A DNA stretch of 64,000 bases from Eubacterium sp. CAG:180. GTDB taxonomy: Bacteria > Bacillota > Clostridia > Oscillospirales > Acutalibacteraceae. Position numbers and translations under genes: made by a program. Shown one piece after another: positions 7,329 to 15,195 of this stretch. How positions within the stretch are numbered: the stretch's first letter is position 1; every line of letters begins with the position of its first letter. The stretch is from NCBI GenBank assembly GCA_000432435.1, contig HF993133.1:164546-228545 (forward strand), read 5' to 3'. Below the pieces are notes generated by a model. It worked only from the letters and a program-made list of their open reading frames with translations, searched no databases and was not told where the DNA came from.

Positions 7329-8339
7329 ATGAAAAGCTTTGAAATCGGAAAAAACGACGAGTCGCAAAGACTTGACAAATTCATACACAAGGCAGCCCCG
7401 CTTTTGCCGCAATCGCTCTTATATAAGTATATAAGAACAAAGCGCATAAAGGTTAACGGGAAAAGAGCCGAAATCTCAACGCGGCTTCGCCTCGGCGACA
7501 AGGTGGATATGTACATAAACGACGAGTTCTTTGAAAAAAAAGAGTCAACTTACGACTTTTTAAAAGCATCGAAGCACCTCGACATAATTTACGAGGATGA
7601 AAACATAATGCTCCTTGACAAAAAGGTCGGTGTTCTGTGTCATCCGGACAACGAGGAATATGTTGACACGCTCATAGGCCGCATAAAGCGTTATCTGTAC
7701 GAAAAAGGTGAATATTCCCCCGACAGAGAAAACTCATTTGTCCCCTCTCTTGTGAACCGTATAGACCGCAACACGGGCGGAATAGTAATTGCGGCAAAAA
7801 ACGCCGAGTCACTGCGCATACTGAATCAAAAGATGAAGGACAGGGAGCTGCACAAGTTTTATCTCTGCGTTTTAATCGGCAGACCCAAGCTGCAAAGCGG
7901 AATTTTAAAGGATTATCTCATAAAGGACGAAAAGAAAAACACCGTGCGCATATATAAAAAGCAGGTGCCGTCCTCAAAGGAAATACGCACAAAATATCGA
8001 GTTATAGACACAATAGACGGTCTTTCGCTTACCGAGGTAGAGCTTTTAACGGGCAGAACACACCAAATACGCGCGCATTTCGCCTTTTACGGCACTCCGC
8101 TGCTCGGCGACGGAAAATACGGCAGTAACGAGCAAAACCGCAAATACGGCTCTTACAAGAGGCAATTTCTGTATTCCTACAAATTGACCTTCGATTTCAC
8201 CACCGATGCCGGAATACTCTCTTATCTCGACAAAAGAACATTTGAGGCCGGCGACGTGTGGTTCAAGGAGGAATTTTACAAGGGCGGAATAGTTAATGCG
8301 ACAAGCCGGCACGCCTCGCCGAAGCGCAGTGAATCTTAG
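7329..8339 (+). CDS. RluA-family pseudouridine synthase
   Basis: A 336-residue enzyme that would isomerise uridine to pseudouridine in rRNA or tRNA. An N-terminal S4 RNA-binding domain (about 1-65, SQRLDKFIHKA to GDKVDMYIND) precedes the catalytic domain. The catalytic aspartate is in VNRIDRNTGG (about residue 140). The later GRTHQIRAHFAFYGTPLLGD motif is diagnostic of RluA/RluC/RluD enzymes. The HRLD of the family reads NRID here, a common variant. Which RNA position it modifies cannot be read from the sequence. The start is preceded by ACGGAGAAG. Confidence 0.92.
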   Translation: MKSFEIGKNDESQRLDKFIHKAAPLLPQSLLYKYIRTKRIKVNGKRAEISTRLRLGDKVDMYINDEFFEKKESTYDFLKASKHLDIIYEDENIMLLDKKVGVLCHPDNEEYVDTLIGRIKRYLYEKGEYSPDRENSFVPSLVNRIDRNTGGIVIAAKNAESLRILNQKMKDRELHKFYLCVLIGRPKLQSGILKDYLIKDEKKNTVRIYKKQVPSSKEIRTKYRVIDTIDGLSLTEVELLTGRTHQIRAHFAFYGTPLLGDGKYGSNEQNRKYGSYKRQFLYSYKLTFDFTTDAGILSYLDKRTFEAGDVWFKEEFYKGGIVNATSRHASPKRSES

Positions 8340-8343
8340 CTCA

Positions 8344-8372
8344 TTGACATATCACCGCGGAGATGTTAGAAT
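8344..8372 (+). promoter_or_regulatory. Promoter of the acyl-activating fusion gene
   Basis: TTGACA (8344-8349), a 17-base spacer and TAGAAT (8367-8372), about 57 bases before the start codon. The -35 is perfect and the -10 differs at one position. Confidence 0.75.
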
Positions 8373-8429
8373 ATTACATAATTTCAGCTCACTAAAGCGT
8401 AAATTTATCACATTTGTGTGGAGGCAGAA

Positions 8430-11006
8430 ATGAATATATTTGAAACTATTTACGAGTGCAACATAAATCACCCGTCAAAGCTCGCTCTTTCCGTAACCAT
8501 GGACGACGGCTCGACGCGCGCATATACCTACGGCGACGTATTTTCGAAGGTTGCGGAATACGCCGACAGGCTCTTGTCATCGGGAGTTAGAGAGGGCGAC
8601 CGCGTTGCGATAGCGTGCGAGGGCTCGCCCGAATGGACGATAGCGTTTCTCGCCGTTTGCAAGATAAAATGCACCGCGGCCTTAATCGACGCCTCTCTCG
8701 GCGCCGAGGAGCTTAAAAGCTTTATTGACCGTTCCGATGTCAGAGCGGCGTTTCTGTCACCCAAAACCTTCGGAAAATTCACAAATTTCCCCGATTATAG
8801 GTTCCCCGTATTTAATGTATATGACTGCACCGTATTTGACGGCTGCAAAAATTCGGTTGAGGAGGAACCGACGGTCGATCCCGCGCCCGAAATCGCCACT
8901 ATAATTTATTCGTCCGGCACAACGCGCCGTGCCGCCGGAATTATGCACACTCACGATTCGCTTATAAAGACGACTCAGATGACACTGAACGTTCAGGAGC
9001 TTGTCGAGACAGACCGTTATCTCGCCATCATTCCGAACAGCCATATCTACGGCGTTATATGCCTTGTGCTCGGGCCGCACATAATAGGAGCGGACGTACA
9101 TTATATAGAAACTCTCGGCGCGGAGGCCATTTTAAAGGCATTCAAGGAATATAAGCCGACGGTTCTCTCCGCCGTACCCAAGGTCTACGAGCTGTTTATG
9201 GCACAGATACTTCGCAAGATAAACGAAAACCCCGTGACCGCGCTTATGTTTAAGACTTTTTACCCGATATGCGAAAAGGCTCGCCGCAAAAACGGTAAAC
9301 TGCTCGGCAAAAAGATATTCAAAAGTATTCACAACGGCTTCGGAGGCAGTCTGCGCGTGCTCTGCTCCGCAGGCGCGCCCATAAAAAAAGAGGTTGCCGA
9401 TTTCTACTACGCCGCCGGGTTTAACATTATGATAACCTACGGCGCGTCAGAGACAAATATTCCCACAATAGGCAATACCCCCGAGGACATAACCACCGAT
9501 ACCTGCGGCGTTCCGTACCCCGCCATATCGCTCAAGATAAGCGACGAAGGCGAAATGCTCATAAAATCTCCGTATATGATGGTAGGCTACTTCCGCGACG
9601 AGGAGGCTACAAAAGAGGCCTTCGATAAGGACGGCTGGTTTAAGACGGGCGACCTCGGAAGCATAGACGAGAAGGGTCATGTTCACGTTACGGGCAGGCT
9701 CAAGGAAAATATAGTTCTTGCGACCGGCAAAAAAATAGCTCCCGACGACATTGAGGAGAAATACTCCGATTTGCCGGGTGTAAAGGAGCTTGTAATATGC
9801 GGCATTCCGGTTAACAACGCCGATTACGACGAGGTTCAGGCCTTTGTGGTCCCCGAGAGGCTGTCAGCCGAGAGTCTTGAAAAAATACGCAGGGAAATCA
9901 CCGAGCGCGGCGCTACGCTCATACAAAATATGCGCATCGCAAAAACTCATTTCGTCGAGAAAATTCCGCGTACCTCCCTTCAGAAACCCAAAAGGTATCT
10001 TCTCAAGAAAAAGGCTCTTGAGGGCGATGACGCCGCAGACGAAAAAATGATTGAGCAAAAGGGTGCCGATATAGAATCGAAGGTAATAGCGACCGTCGCA
10101 AAAATCGCAAATGCCAACGTAAACGACATTTCACTTTCGACAAAGGTATTTTCCGACCTCGCTATTGACTCGCTAAGCTCAATAACGCTCGCAATGGAGC
10201 TTGAGGACGAATTCAAGGTCAATATCGAGCCGTATTACCATGAGGATATGACCGTGGCCGACATCGTTGAAGCTGTCGAGGGCAACGGCAAGCAGGTTAA
10301 CTCAATAGGCAAAAGCGGAGTTTCATACCCACAGGATAAAAACGCAGGCGACTATGCCGCATACAAATTATTTAAGGGTCTTGCAAAGGGGCTCTATAAG
10401 ACCGAAATAAGAGGCGCCGAGAACATTCCGGAAAACGGCGGATTTATAATCTGTGCAAACCATGTCTCAAAAATCGACTTCCTGTTTATTTCGCTCGCAC
10501 TCAGCAAAGAACGATACATGAAGCTCTGCTGTATGGCAAAAAAAGAGCTGTTCAGAAACGACCCGTTCTCACGCAAGCTCATAAAGAGCGCGGGTATGGT
10601 TCCCGTTGACCGCGGCGGAATGAACTCAAGCTCCATGGAAAATATCAAAAAGAGACTCAAGGAAAATTGGGGCGTTATCATTCACCCGGAGGGCACCAGA
10701 AGTGAAGACGGCGTTTTCAGAAAGATTAAAAACGGCGCCAGCACCCTTGCAATCGAAACCGGTGCGCCTATTATACCGGCATACGTAGACGGGGCATACA
10801 ACATTTTCCCGAAGAGCGGAAAAATGCCCAAGTTCTATGACTGGAAGCACAACAAAAAGTTCCGCCTCAGCGTAACCTTCGGAAAGCCCATTTCTCCCGA
10901 CGGGCTCACGACCGAAGAATTGACCGCCGAGATAGAGAGGGCCATTTCCGTTCTTCAAGACGAAAACAGTACTCTGCCGCAGTTTCAATCACACAATGCC
11001 GAATAA
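8430..11006 (+). CDS. Acyl-CoA/ACP synthetase - acyl carrier - acyltransferase fusion
   Basis: An 858-residue three-part protein for fatty-acid activation and transfer to a lysophospholipid or glycerol phosphate. Residues about 1-520 form an adenylate-forming synthetase: IIYSSGTTRRAAG near 160 binds ATP and WFKTGDLG marks the hinge region. Residues about 545-620 form an acyl carrier domain with the phosphopantetheine serine in DSLSS near 579. Residues about 640-835 form a PlsC-type acyltransferase: NHVSKIDF near 676 is the NHx4D motif, VPVDRGG is a further block, and HPEGTRSEDG near 753 is another. GGAGG at 8420-8424 sets the start at the ATG at 8430. It resembles bacterial Aas, but the built-in carrier domain means the acyl chain could be handed over within one polypeptide. 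It acts at the membrane surface by inference. Confidence 0.9.
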   Translation: MNIFETIYECNINHPSKLALSVTMDDGSTRAYTYGDVFSKVAEYADRLLSSGVREGDRVAIACEGSPEWTIAFLAVCKIKCTAALIDASLGAEELKSFIDRSDVRAAFLSPKTFGKFTNFPDYRFPVFNVYDCTVFDGCKNSVEEEPTVDPAPEIATIIYSSGTTRRAAGIMHTHDSLIKTTQMTLNVQELVETDRYLAIIPNSHIYGVICLVLGPHIIGADVHYIETLGAEAILKAFKEYKPTVLSAVPKVYELFMAQILRKINENPVTALMFKTFYPICEKARRKNGKLLGKKIFKSIHNGFGGSLRVLCSAGAPIKKEVADFYYAAGFNIMITYGASETNIPTIGNTPEDITTDTCGVPYPAISLKISDEGEMLIKSPYMMVGYFRDEEATKEAFDKDGWFKTGDLGSIDEKGHVHVTGRLKENIVLATGKKIAPDDIEEKYSDLPGVKELVICGIPVNNADYDEVQAFVVPERLSAESLEKIRREITERGATLIQNMRIAKTHFVEKIPRTSLQKPKRYLLKKKALEGDDAADEKMIEQKGADIESKVIATVAKIANANVNDISLSTKVFSDLAIDSLSSITLAMELEDEFKVNIEPYYHEDMTVADIVEAVEGNGKQVNSIGKSGVSYPQDKNAGDYAAYKLFKGLAKGLYKTEIRGAENIPENGGFIICANHVSKIDFLFISLALSKERYMKLCCMAKKELFRNDPFSRKLIKSAGMVPVDRGGMNSSSMENIKKRLKENWGVIIHPEGTRSEDGVFRKIKNGASTLAIETGAPIIPAYVDGAYNIFPKSGKMPKFYDWKHNKKFRLSVTFGKPISPDGLTTEELTAEIERAISVLQDENSTLPQFQSHNAE

Positions 11007-11020
11007 AACAATATAAAAGC

Positions 11021-11063
11021 AAAGCTCCCGTACGGTGAAAAAACATCGCACGGGAGCTTTTTG
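11021..11063 (+). terminator. Terminator after the acyltransferase fusion
   Basis: AAAGCTCCCGT pairs with ACGGGAGCTTT around an inner GGTG/CATC-type stem and is followed by T's. It lies 14 bases after the stop codon and also faces the end of maf. Confidence 0.85.
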
Positions 11064-11134
11064 CAATAAAAACAGCCGTCTCGCACTTCGGGTTTCCGAT
11101 TTTGCGAACGGCTGTTGTTGTAGTTTGTTTAAAA

Positions 11135-11701
11135 TCACAGGCTCGGCACAATGCCGAAGTCGCGCAGGACTCTTGCGCATCTTGAAAGCGGCAAGCCCAC
11201 CACGCTGTAATAATCACCGTCGATTTTTTCGACAAAGACGGCGGCGCGCCCCTGTATTCCGTATGCACCGGCCTTGTCAAACGGCTCACCCGTAGCTATA
11301 TAAGCGTTTATCTCATCATCGGTAAGGGGATAAAACAAAACGTCGGTTTTTACCGCGAACACACGTTTTTTCTCGGCGCTCTTTATCGTTACGCCCGTAT
11401 ACACGCTGTGCGTTTTTCCCGACAAGCTTCGCAGCATCGAAAATGCCTCGGCCTTATCGCTCGGCTTTCCGAGAATCCTGTCTCCGAGAGCCACCACGGT
11501 ATCGGCGGAAAGCACCACATCGCTACACTCGATTTTCGCGGCGTCGGCCTTTCTTTCCGATAAGAGCTTTACCGCGTCCTCAGGTAATATACCGCCGGGC
11601 AGAGACTCGTCCGCAGACGTCGGCTTTACGACAAATTCATATCCTGCGTTTTTAAGTATTTCGGAGCGTCTCGGAGAGCCCGACGCAAGTATCAGCTTCA
11701 T
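11135..11701 (-). CDS. maf: Maf family nucleotide pyrophosphatase
   Basis: A 188-residue Maf/YhdE-type enzyme that hydrolyses dTTP, UTP or modified nucleotides to monophosphates; Maf is historically linked to septum arrest in Bacillus. The family signature ILASGSPRRSEIL is at residues 4-16. The catalytic aspartate is in LSADTVV near 66, and the KAGAYGIQGRAAVFVEKIDGD-type block (about 143-163) is followed by VVGLPL. The length is normal. Palindromic repeats fill the region upstream, and I see no clear partner gene. Confidence 0.95.
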   Translation of the reverse strand: MKLILASGSPRRSEILKNAGYEFVVKPTSADESLPGGILPEDAVKLLSERKADAAKIECSDVVLSADTVVALGDRILGKPSDKAEAFSMLRSLSGKTHSVYTGVTIKSAEKKRVFAVKTDVLFYPLTDDEINAYIATGEPFDKAGAYGIQGRAAVFVEKIDGDYYSVVGLPLSRCARVLRDFGIVPSL

Positions 11702-11765
11702 TTTTTATCCTCCGGAATTTTATTGTTGTTTACAGAAAGCGCTTGACTTTTAAAATCCGCTTTTT

Positions 11766-12152
11766 GCCTCCCTTGTAAAGGGAGGTGGGCCTCGTTAAGG
11801 CAAGCCGGAGGGATTTTCTTAAAAAATAGATTTCAAAAAGAAAGTGCTTCGCTGTTTAATCCCTCAGTCATCTTCGCCATTGCCTCCCTTGTAAAGGGAG
11901 GTGGGTTGCCGTAAGGCAAGCCGGAGGGATTCTGCGGAGTTGTATGGAATTTAAATAGATTGTGCGTGATTATTTAATCCCTCAGTCCGCTCGTGAACTC
12001 GCGTCCAGCTCCCTTTTCAAGGGAGCCTATATAAATCCCTCAGTCATCTTCGATGACAGCTCCCTTTACAAGGGAGCCCTTTTGTCACTCCGCGACATTT
12101 CCCCACACTGTGGGGAATCACCCTATTTGAGTGAGCCTACAAGGGAGCCTGT
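11766..12152. repeat. Cluster of palindromic CTCCCTT/AAGGGAG repeats
   Basis: Several copies of short palindromic modules fill the gap between maf and the Nudix gene. CTCCCTTGTAAAGGGAG hairpins followed by CAAGCCGGAGGGATT occur at 11766-11815 and 11882-11931. The stretch 11858-11931 is bounded by inverted ends AATCCCTC and GAGGGATT. Related modules in the other orientation lie at 11977-12027 and 12034-12078. A further hairpin, TTCCCCACACTGTGGGGAA, is at about 12099-12117. The same modules recur near 20.2 kb. They look like MITE or REP-type dispersed elements. The short ORF through this stretch is a translation of the repeat and not a gene. Confidence 0.8.
11917..12027. repeat. 111-bp dispersed repeat, copy 1
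   Basis: This stretch is nearly identical over 111 bases to 20182-20292, with about seven mismatches by eye, all in the left half. It runs from CAAGCCGGAGGGATT through an AT-rich centre to a CTCCCTTTTCAAGGGAGCC hairpin. Two near-identical copies 8 kb apart in intergenic DNA support a mobile or recently spread element. Confidence 0.85.
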
Positions 12153-12223
12153 TTAATGTGTCTTAGTTAAAAAATAACTACCGCGCTTTTCAAGCATTTT
12201 ATCTTTGATTGCCCGTTTCTTCG

Positions 12224-12766
12224 TCAATACTTTCCGTTTTCGAGATAATAGGCTTTTACTATTCCGACCTGCGTCTTACTGTCGGTTATTTGGTTATTCA
12301 TAACCATTTCAAACGCCTTTTGCAGAGGGATTTTCACAACCTCAAGGAACTCATCCTTATCAAGATGCTGTTCGCCGAAGGTGAGTCCTTTTGCAAGGTA
12401 CATATGTATTATTTCTCCGCAATAGCCGGGTGACGGATACAAATTCCCGAGCGAAATATAGCTGCGTGCGGTAGCGCCGGTCTCTTCTTTTAATTCGCGC
12501 TTACCTGCGAGGAACGGGTCCTCACCTTTTTCAAGCTTACCTGCCGGCAGCTCCAAAAGCACCTCGGAATATGGGTAGCGAAACTGTCTTACGAAGATCA
12601 GCTCCCCGTCATCTGTAAGCGGCGCAACGCAAACTCCGCCGTTGTGCTCCACAACCTCGCGTGAAGCCGTTGTTCCGTCGGGCATCAACGCCTCGTCAAC
12701 ACGCATATTTACAATGCGTCCGCGAAATTTGTAATCCTGTTTTAAGGTTTTTTCTGTCATATCCAT
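12224..12766 (-). CDS. nudF: ADP-ribose pyrophosphatase (Nudix)
   Basis: A 180-residue Nudix hydrolase predicted to split ADP-ribose into AMP and ribose 5-phosphate. The Nudix box is complete: G followed by KLEKG, E, then RELKEETGA (about residues 74-97). Downstream, the P-S-P-G-Y-C-G-E segment is typical of the ADP-ribose subgroup. The open frame extends 96 codons further upstream, but the start is put at the ATG at 12766. That ATG follows GGAG by ten bases, and the upstream extension overlaps the divergent gene. It is transcribed away from the M14-like gene, with only about 100 bases between the two starts. Confidence 0.92.
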   Translation of the reverse strand: MDMTEKTLKQDYKFRGRIVNMRVDEALMPDGTTASREVVEHNGGVCVAPLTDDGELIFVRQFRYPYSEVLLELPAGKLEKGEDPFLAGKRELKEETGATARSYISLGNLYPSPGYCGEIIHMYLAKGLTFGEQHLDKDEFLEVVKIPLQKAFEMVMNNQITDSKTQVGIVKAYYLENGKY

Positions 12767-12862
12767 AATATTTCCACTCCGTTCGGAATATATATTGATA
12801 GTGTTATACCCGATATGATTTCGGGCAGAGCGCCGAGAATAAAAAGAAAGCAGTTGATAAAA

Positions 12863-13750
12863 ATGATTGTTAACCCCGAACCGCTTACATACAACTCCGT
12901 AAAAAATATACTGTCCCTGCTTAGAAAAGAATATGATTTCGCCGGATACGAGGTTATAGGACGCAGCTGGACGGGAAAAGCCGTGTTTTCGCTCAGCATA
13001 GGTGACGGAAACGAAAAAGTGCTTTTTCTCGGCGGTATGCGCGGAAAAGAGCAAATCACAACATTACTGCTGCTACGATTTTTTGAAAGAATGTGTGACG
13101 CCGTAAAGAACGATAAAAAAATAAGTGCCGTAAAAATACGCAAGTCACTCCAAAACCGCAAAATAACGATAGTTCCACTTGTTTCGCCCGACGCCTTGGA
13201 TATAGCGGCAAAAAGAGCCGACGGAGCGGGAGTTTACGCCGGACTTGTTGCCCGTGCGGCAAAGGGTGATTACTCAAAGTGGAATGCCAACGCACGCGGC
13301 GTTGATATTTCGCGCAATTTCAACTTTCGCCACGACGAAATCGTGTATGACGACCTGTCTTTTTCCGGTCCGGCACCGCAGCTTTACGCAGGACCCGTGC
13401 CCGAGAGCGAACCCGAGACAAAGGCAGTAGCGAATCTCTGCGAAGCCGAGCTTTTCAGATATGCGTTTTGCCTCACCGTAGGCGGAGAAAAAATATATTG
13501 GAGCGAACAGAAGGGCAATCTCTCGGAGACAGCCATGATGGCAAAGGTGCTCTCGTCGGTCAGCGGATATCCGCTTTGCCGCAAGGAGGAAAAAGAGAGG
13601 CTCGGAAGCTTTTGCGAATGGTTCGGCGCACAGCATCGCAGACCTGCATTTGAAGTCTCTCTCGGGGCCCAAGAGTCTGCCCCCTTGGAGGATTTCAACT
13701 TTCTCTACAACAGATTTGAAGAAATGCTGACGCTTGGCGCGATAATGTAG
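12863..13750 (+). CDS. M14 carboxypeptidase homologue lacking catalytic residues
   Basis: A 295-residue protein (counting from the ATG at 12863) related to M14 zinc carboxypeptidases, the family that includes gamma-D-glutamyl-diaminopimelate peptidases. The framework is recognisable: VLFLGGMRGKEQITTLLLLRF (55-75), ITIVPLVSPDALD (101-113), NARGVDISRNF (142-152) and GGEKIYW (207-213). The metal and catalytic residues are altered. The first zinc His is Arg60, although Glu63 is kept; the third ligand His is replaced in LTVGGEK; the catalytic Glu position in PAFEVSLG reads Ser. It is probably a pseudoenzyme. The start is uncertain, since an in-frame ATG lies at 12815 and neither has a good ribosome binding site. 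No signal peptide is present. Confidence 0.75.
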   Translation: MIVNPEPLTYNSVKNILSLLRKEYDFAGYEVIGRSWTGKAVFSLSIGDGNEKVLFLGGMRGKEQITTLLLLRFFERMCDAVKNDKKISAVKIRKSLQNRKITIVPLVSPDALDIAAKRADGAGVYAGLVARAAKGDYSKWNANARGVDISRNFNFRHDEIVYDDLSFSGPAPQLYAGPVPESEPETKAVANLCEAELFRYAFCLTVGGEKIYWSEQKGNLSETAMMAKVLSSVSGYPLCRKEEKERLGSFCEWFGAQHRRPAFEVSLGAQESAPLEDFNFLYNRFEEMLTLGAIM

Positions 13751-13893
13751 TTAGTTTTTAACTACCGATTTTTTAGCCTTATACTGCACACCGCAAGGAG
13801 CCGGTGGACACAAAATGACACATCATTTTACGGCTTTTAAAGCCTTGCAATGTCAACAGCCGACTTCGCCGAAGCCTTTCAAGTTTACGGTGC

Positions 13894-15195
13894 TTAATCT
13901 TCTTTTCCGTATTCACGGACAAGCTTTTTGTAATGTTTGCCTTTTTCCTCAAAGTTTTTGTAGCAGTTATAGCTTGAAGCGGCAGGCGAGAGCAGGCATA
14001 TTTTGCCCTTTTCGGTCACTTCATACGCTTTTTTTACCGCCTCGTCGAGATTTGCCGCTTTATATACGTTTTTTGAGGGTGCACCCTCGATTTTATCGCA
14101 GATCTTATGACCTGTCGCGGGTGTGCCTATGAGATTTTTGATATTGCTTTTCTTTAAATAATTTTCAAATTCGCTGTAATCAAGACCTCTGTCCATACCG
14201 CCGAAAATCAGCGTATCAACATTTTTAAGCGCCTCGACGGCACACTCTACGGCGTGCGGTATAGTCGCAATGCAATCGTTGTAAAAGGTTATTCCGCGGA
14301 ACGTGCCGACCTTTTCCATACGGTGCTCTATGCCGCTGAATTTTTCCACCGCTCTTTCGGCAGCCGCCGTATCCACGCCGAAATGCTTTGCCGCCTCAAG
14401 GGCAAAGAGAATATCCTGCCTGTTGTGTTCGCCGAGAAGATGCTCGTTATTCACCGCAAACGGCAACGGCGCGTCCTTTTTTACGCCGACCTTGTGTGAT
14501 TTGATTTTGCCGAGGTCACAAAGGCCGTCAAGCCCCTGTGTTGCATTATAAATGAAGGTGTCGCTCTCTTTTTGCCGGCGGACAATGTTGAGCTTCGCGT
14601 TGACATAGCCGCGGAACCCGTCGCGGTAATGGTCAAGATGCTCCTCATAAATATTGGTGAGAACCGCAACCTCGGGCGAGGACGTGGTAAATTCGAGCTG
14701 ATGCGACGACATCTCGATAACCGCTATCGTCTCGGGCGTGACCGTGTTAATATCCTCAAGCACGGGAACGCCGATATTTCCTATGAGGCGTGCGTCAAAT
14801 CCGCCCTCCTTAAGCATATCGTAAATCAGCGTGGAGGTTGTGGTTTTTCCCTTGGAGCCTGTTATGCCTACCTTGCGGCACGGCGCAAATTTTAAGAACA
14901 AATCGGTTTGACAGGTAACAAGAGTGCCGTCTTTTATATCAACATCCAAAAAGGCTATGCCGGGGGATTTCATAACTATGTCGAAGTCGTTTAAGCTGTC
15001 CATATAGCTGTCGCCGCAAATGAGCGTGACGTTTTTGTCGTCGAGCTTTATCTCATTTTTATCGGCAATTGTCAGGTGCATATCCGGGTACATATTCCTT
15101 AAAAACCGATATGTTGACATACCCTCTCTGCCGAAGCCGAGAATAAGCACCTTTTTATTTTTGAACATCGAAGCCGCACTCTGATACATTTTCAT
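13894..15195 (-). CDS. murD: MurD-type UDP-MurNAc-L-alanine:glutamate ligase
   Basis: A cytoplasmic Mur ligase of about 433 residues that adds glutamate to UDP-MurNAc-L-alanine. The N-terminal Rossmann part has VLILGFGREGMST. The ATP site is GITGSKGKTTTST (about residues 105-117). The central ligase block includes IEMSSHQLE and NIYEEHLDHY, and the C-terminal domain carries FYNDCIATIPHA and LLSPAASSYN. GGAG lies four bases before the ATG at 15195, so the gene overlaps the upstream murL-like gene by about 41 bases. Because its partner is MurL-like, it may be the MurD2 type, which uses L-glutamate instead of D-glutamate. That specificity is inferred from context. Confidence 0.9.
   Translation of the reverse strand: MKMYQSAASMFKNKKVLILGFGREGMSTYRFLRNMYPDMHLTIADKNEIKLDDKNVTLICGDSYMDSLNDFDIVMKSPGIAFLDVDIKDGTLVTCQTDLFLKFAPCRKVGITGSKGKTTTSTLIYDMLKEGGFDARLIGNIGVPVLEDINTVTPETIAVIEMSSHQLEFTTSSPEVAVLTNIYEEHLDHYRDGFRGYVNAKLNIVRRQKESDTFIYNATQGLDGLCDLGKIKSHKVGVKKDAPLPFAVNNEHLLGEHNRQDILFALEAAKHFGVDTAAAERAVEKFSGIEHRMEKVGTFRGITFYNDCIATIPHAVECAVEALKNVDTLIFGGMDRGLDYSEFENYLKKSNIKNLIGTPATGHKICDKIEGAPSKNVYKAANLDEAVKKAYEVTEKGKICLLSPAASSYNCYKNFEEKGKHYKKLVREYGKED

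Noticed and set aside
6970..7412. Several overlapping short ORFs on both strands before the RluA-type gene
   Set aside because: They overlap each other, lack ribosome binding sites and resemble no family; the region is better explained as a long leader or spacer.
11962..12156. A 64-codon ORF between maf and the Nudix gene
   Set aside because: It runs through the palindromic repeats and encodes only their translation; no ribosome binding site.
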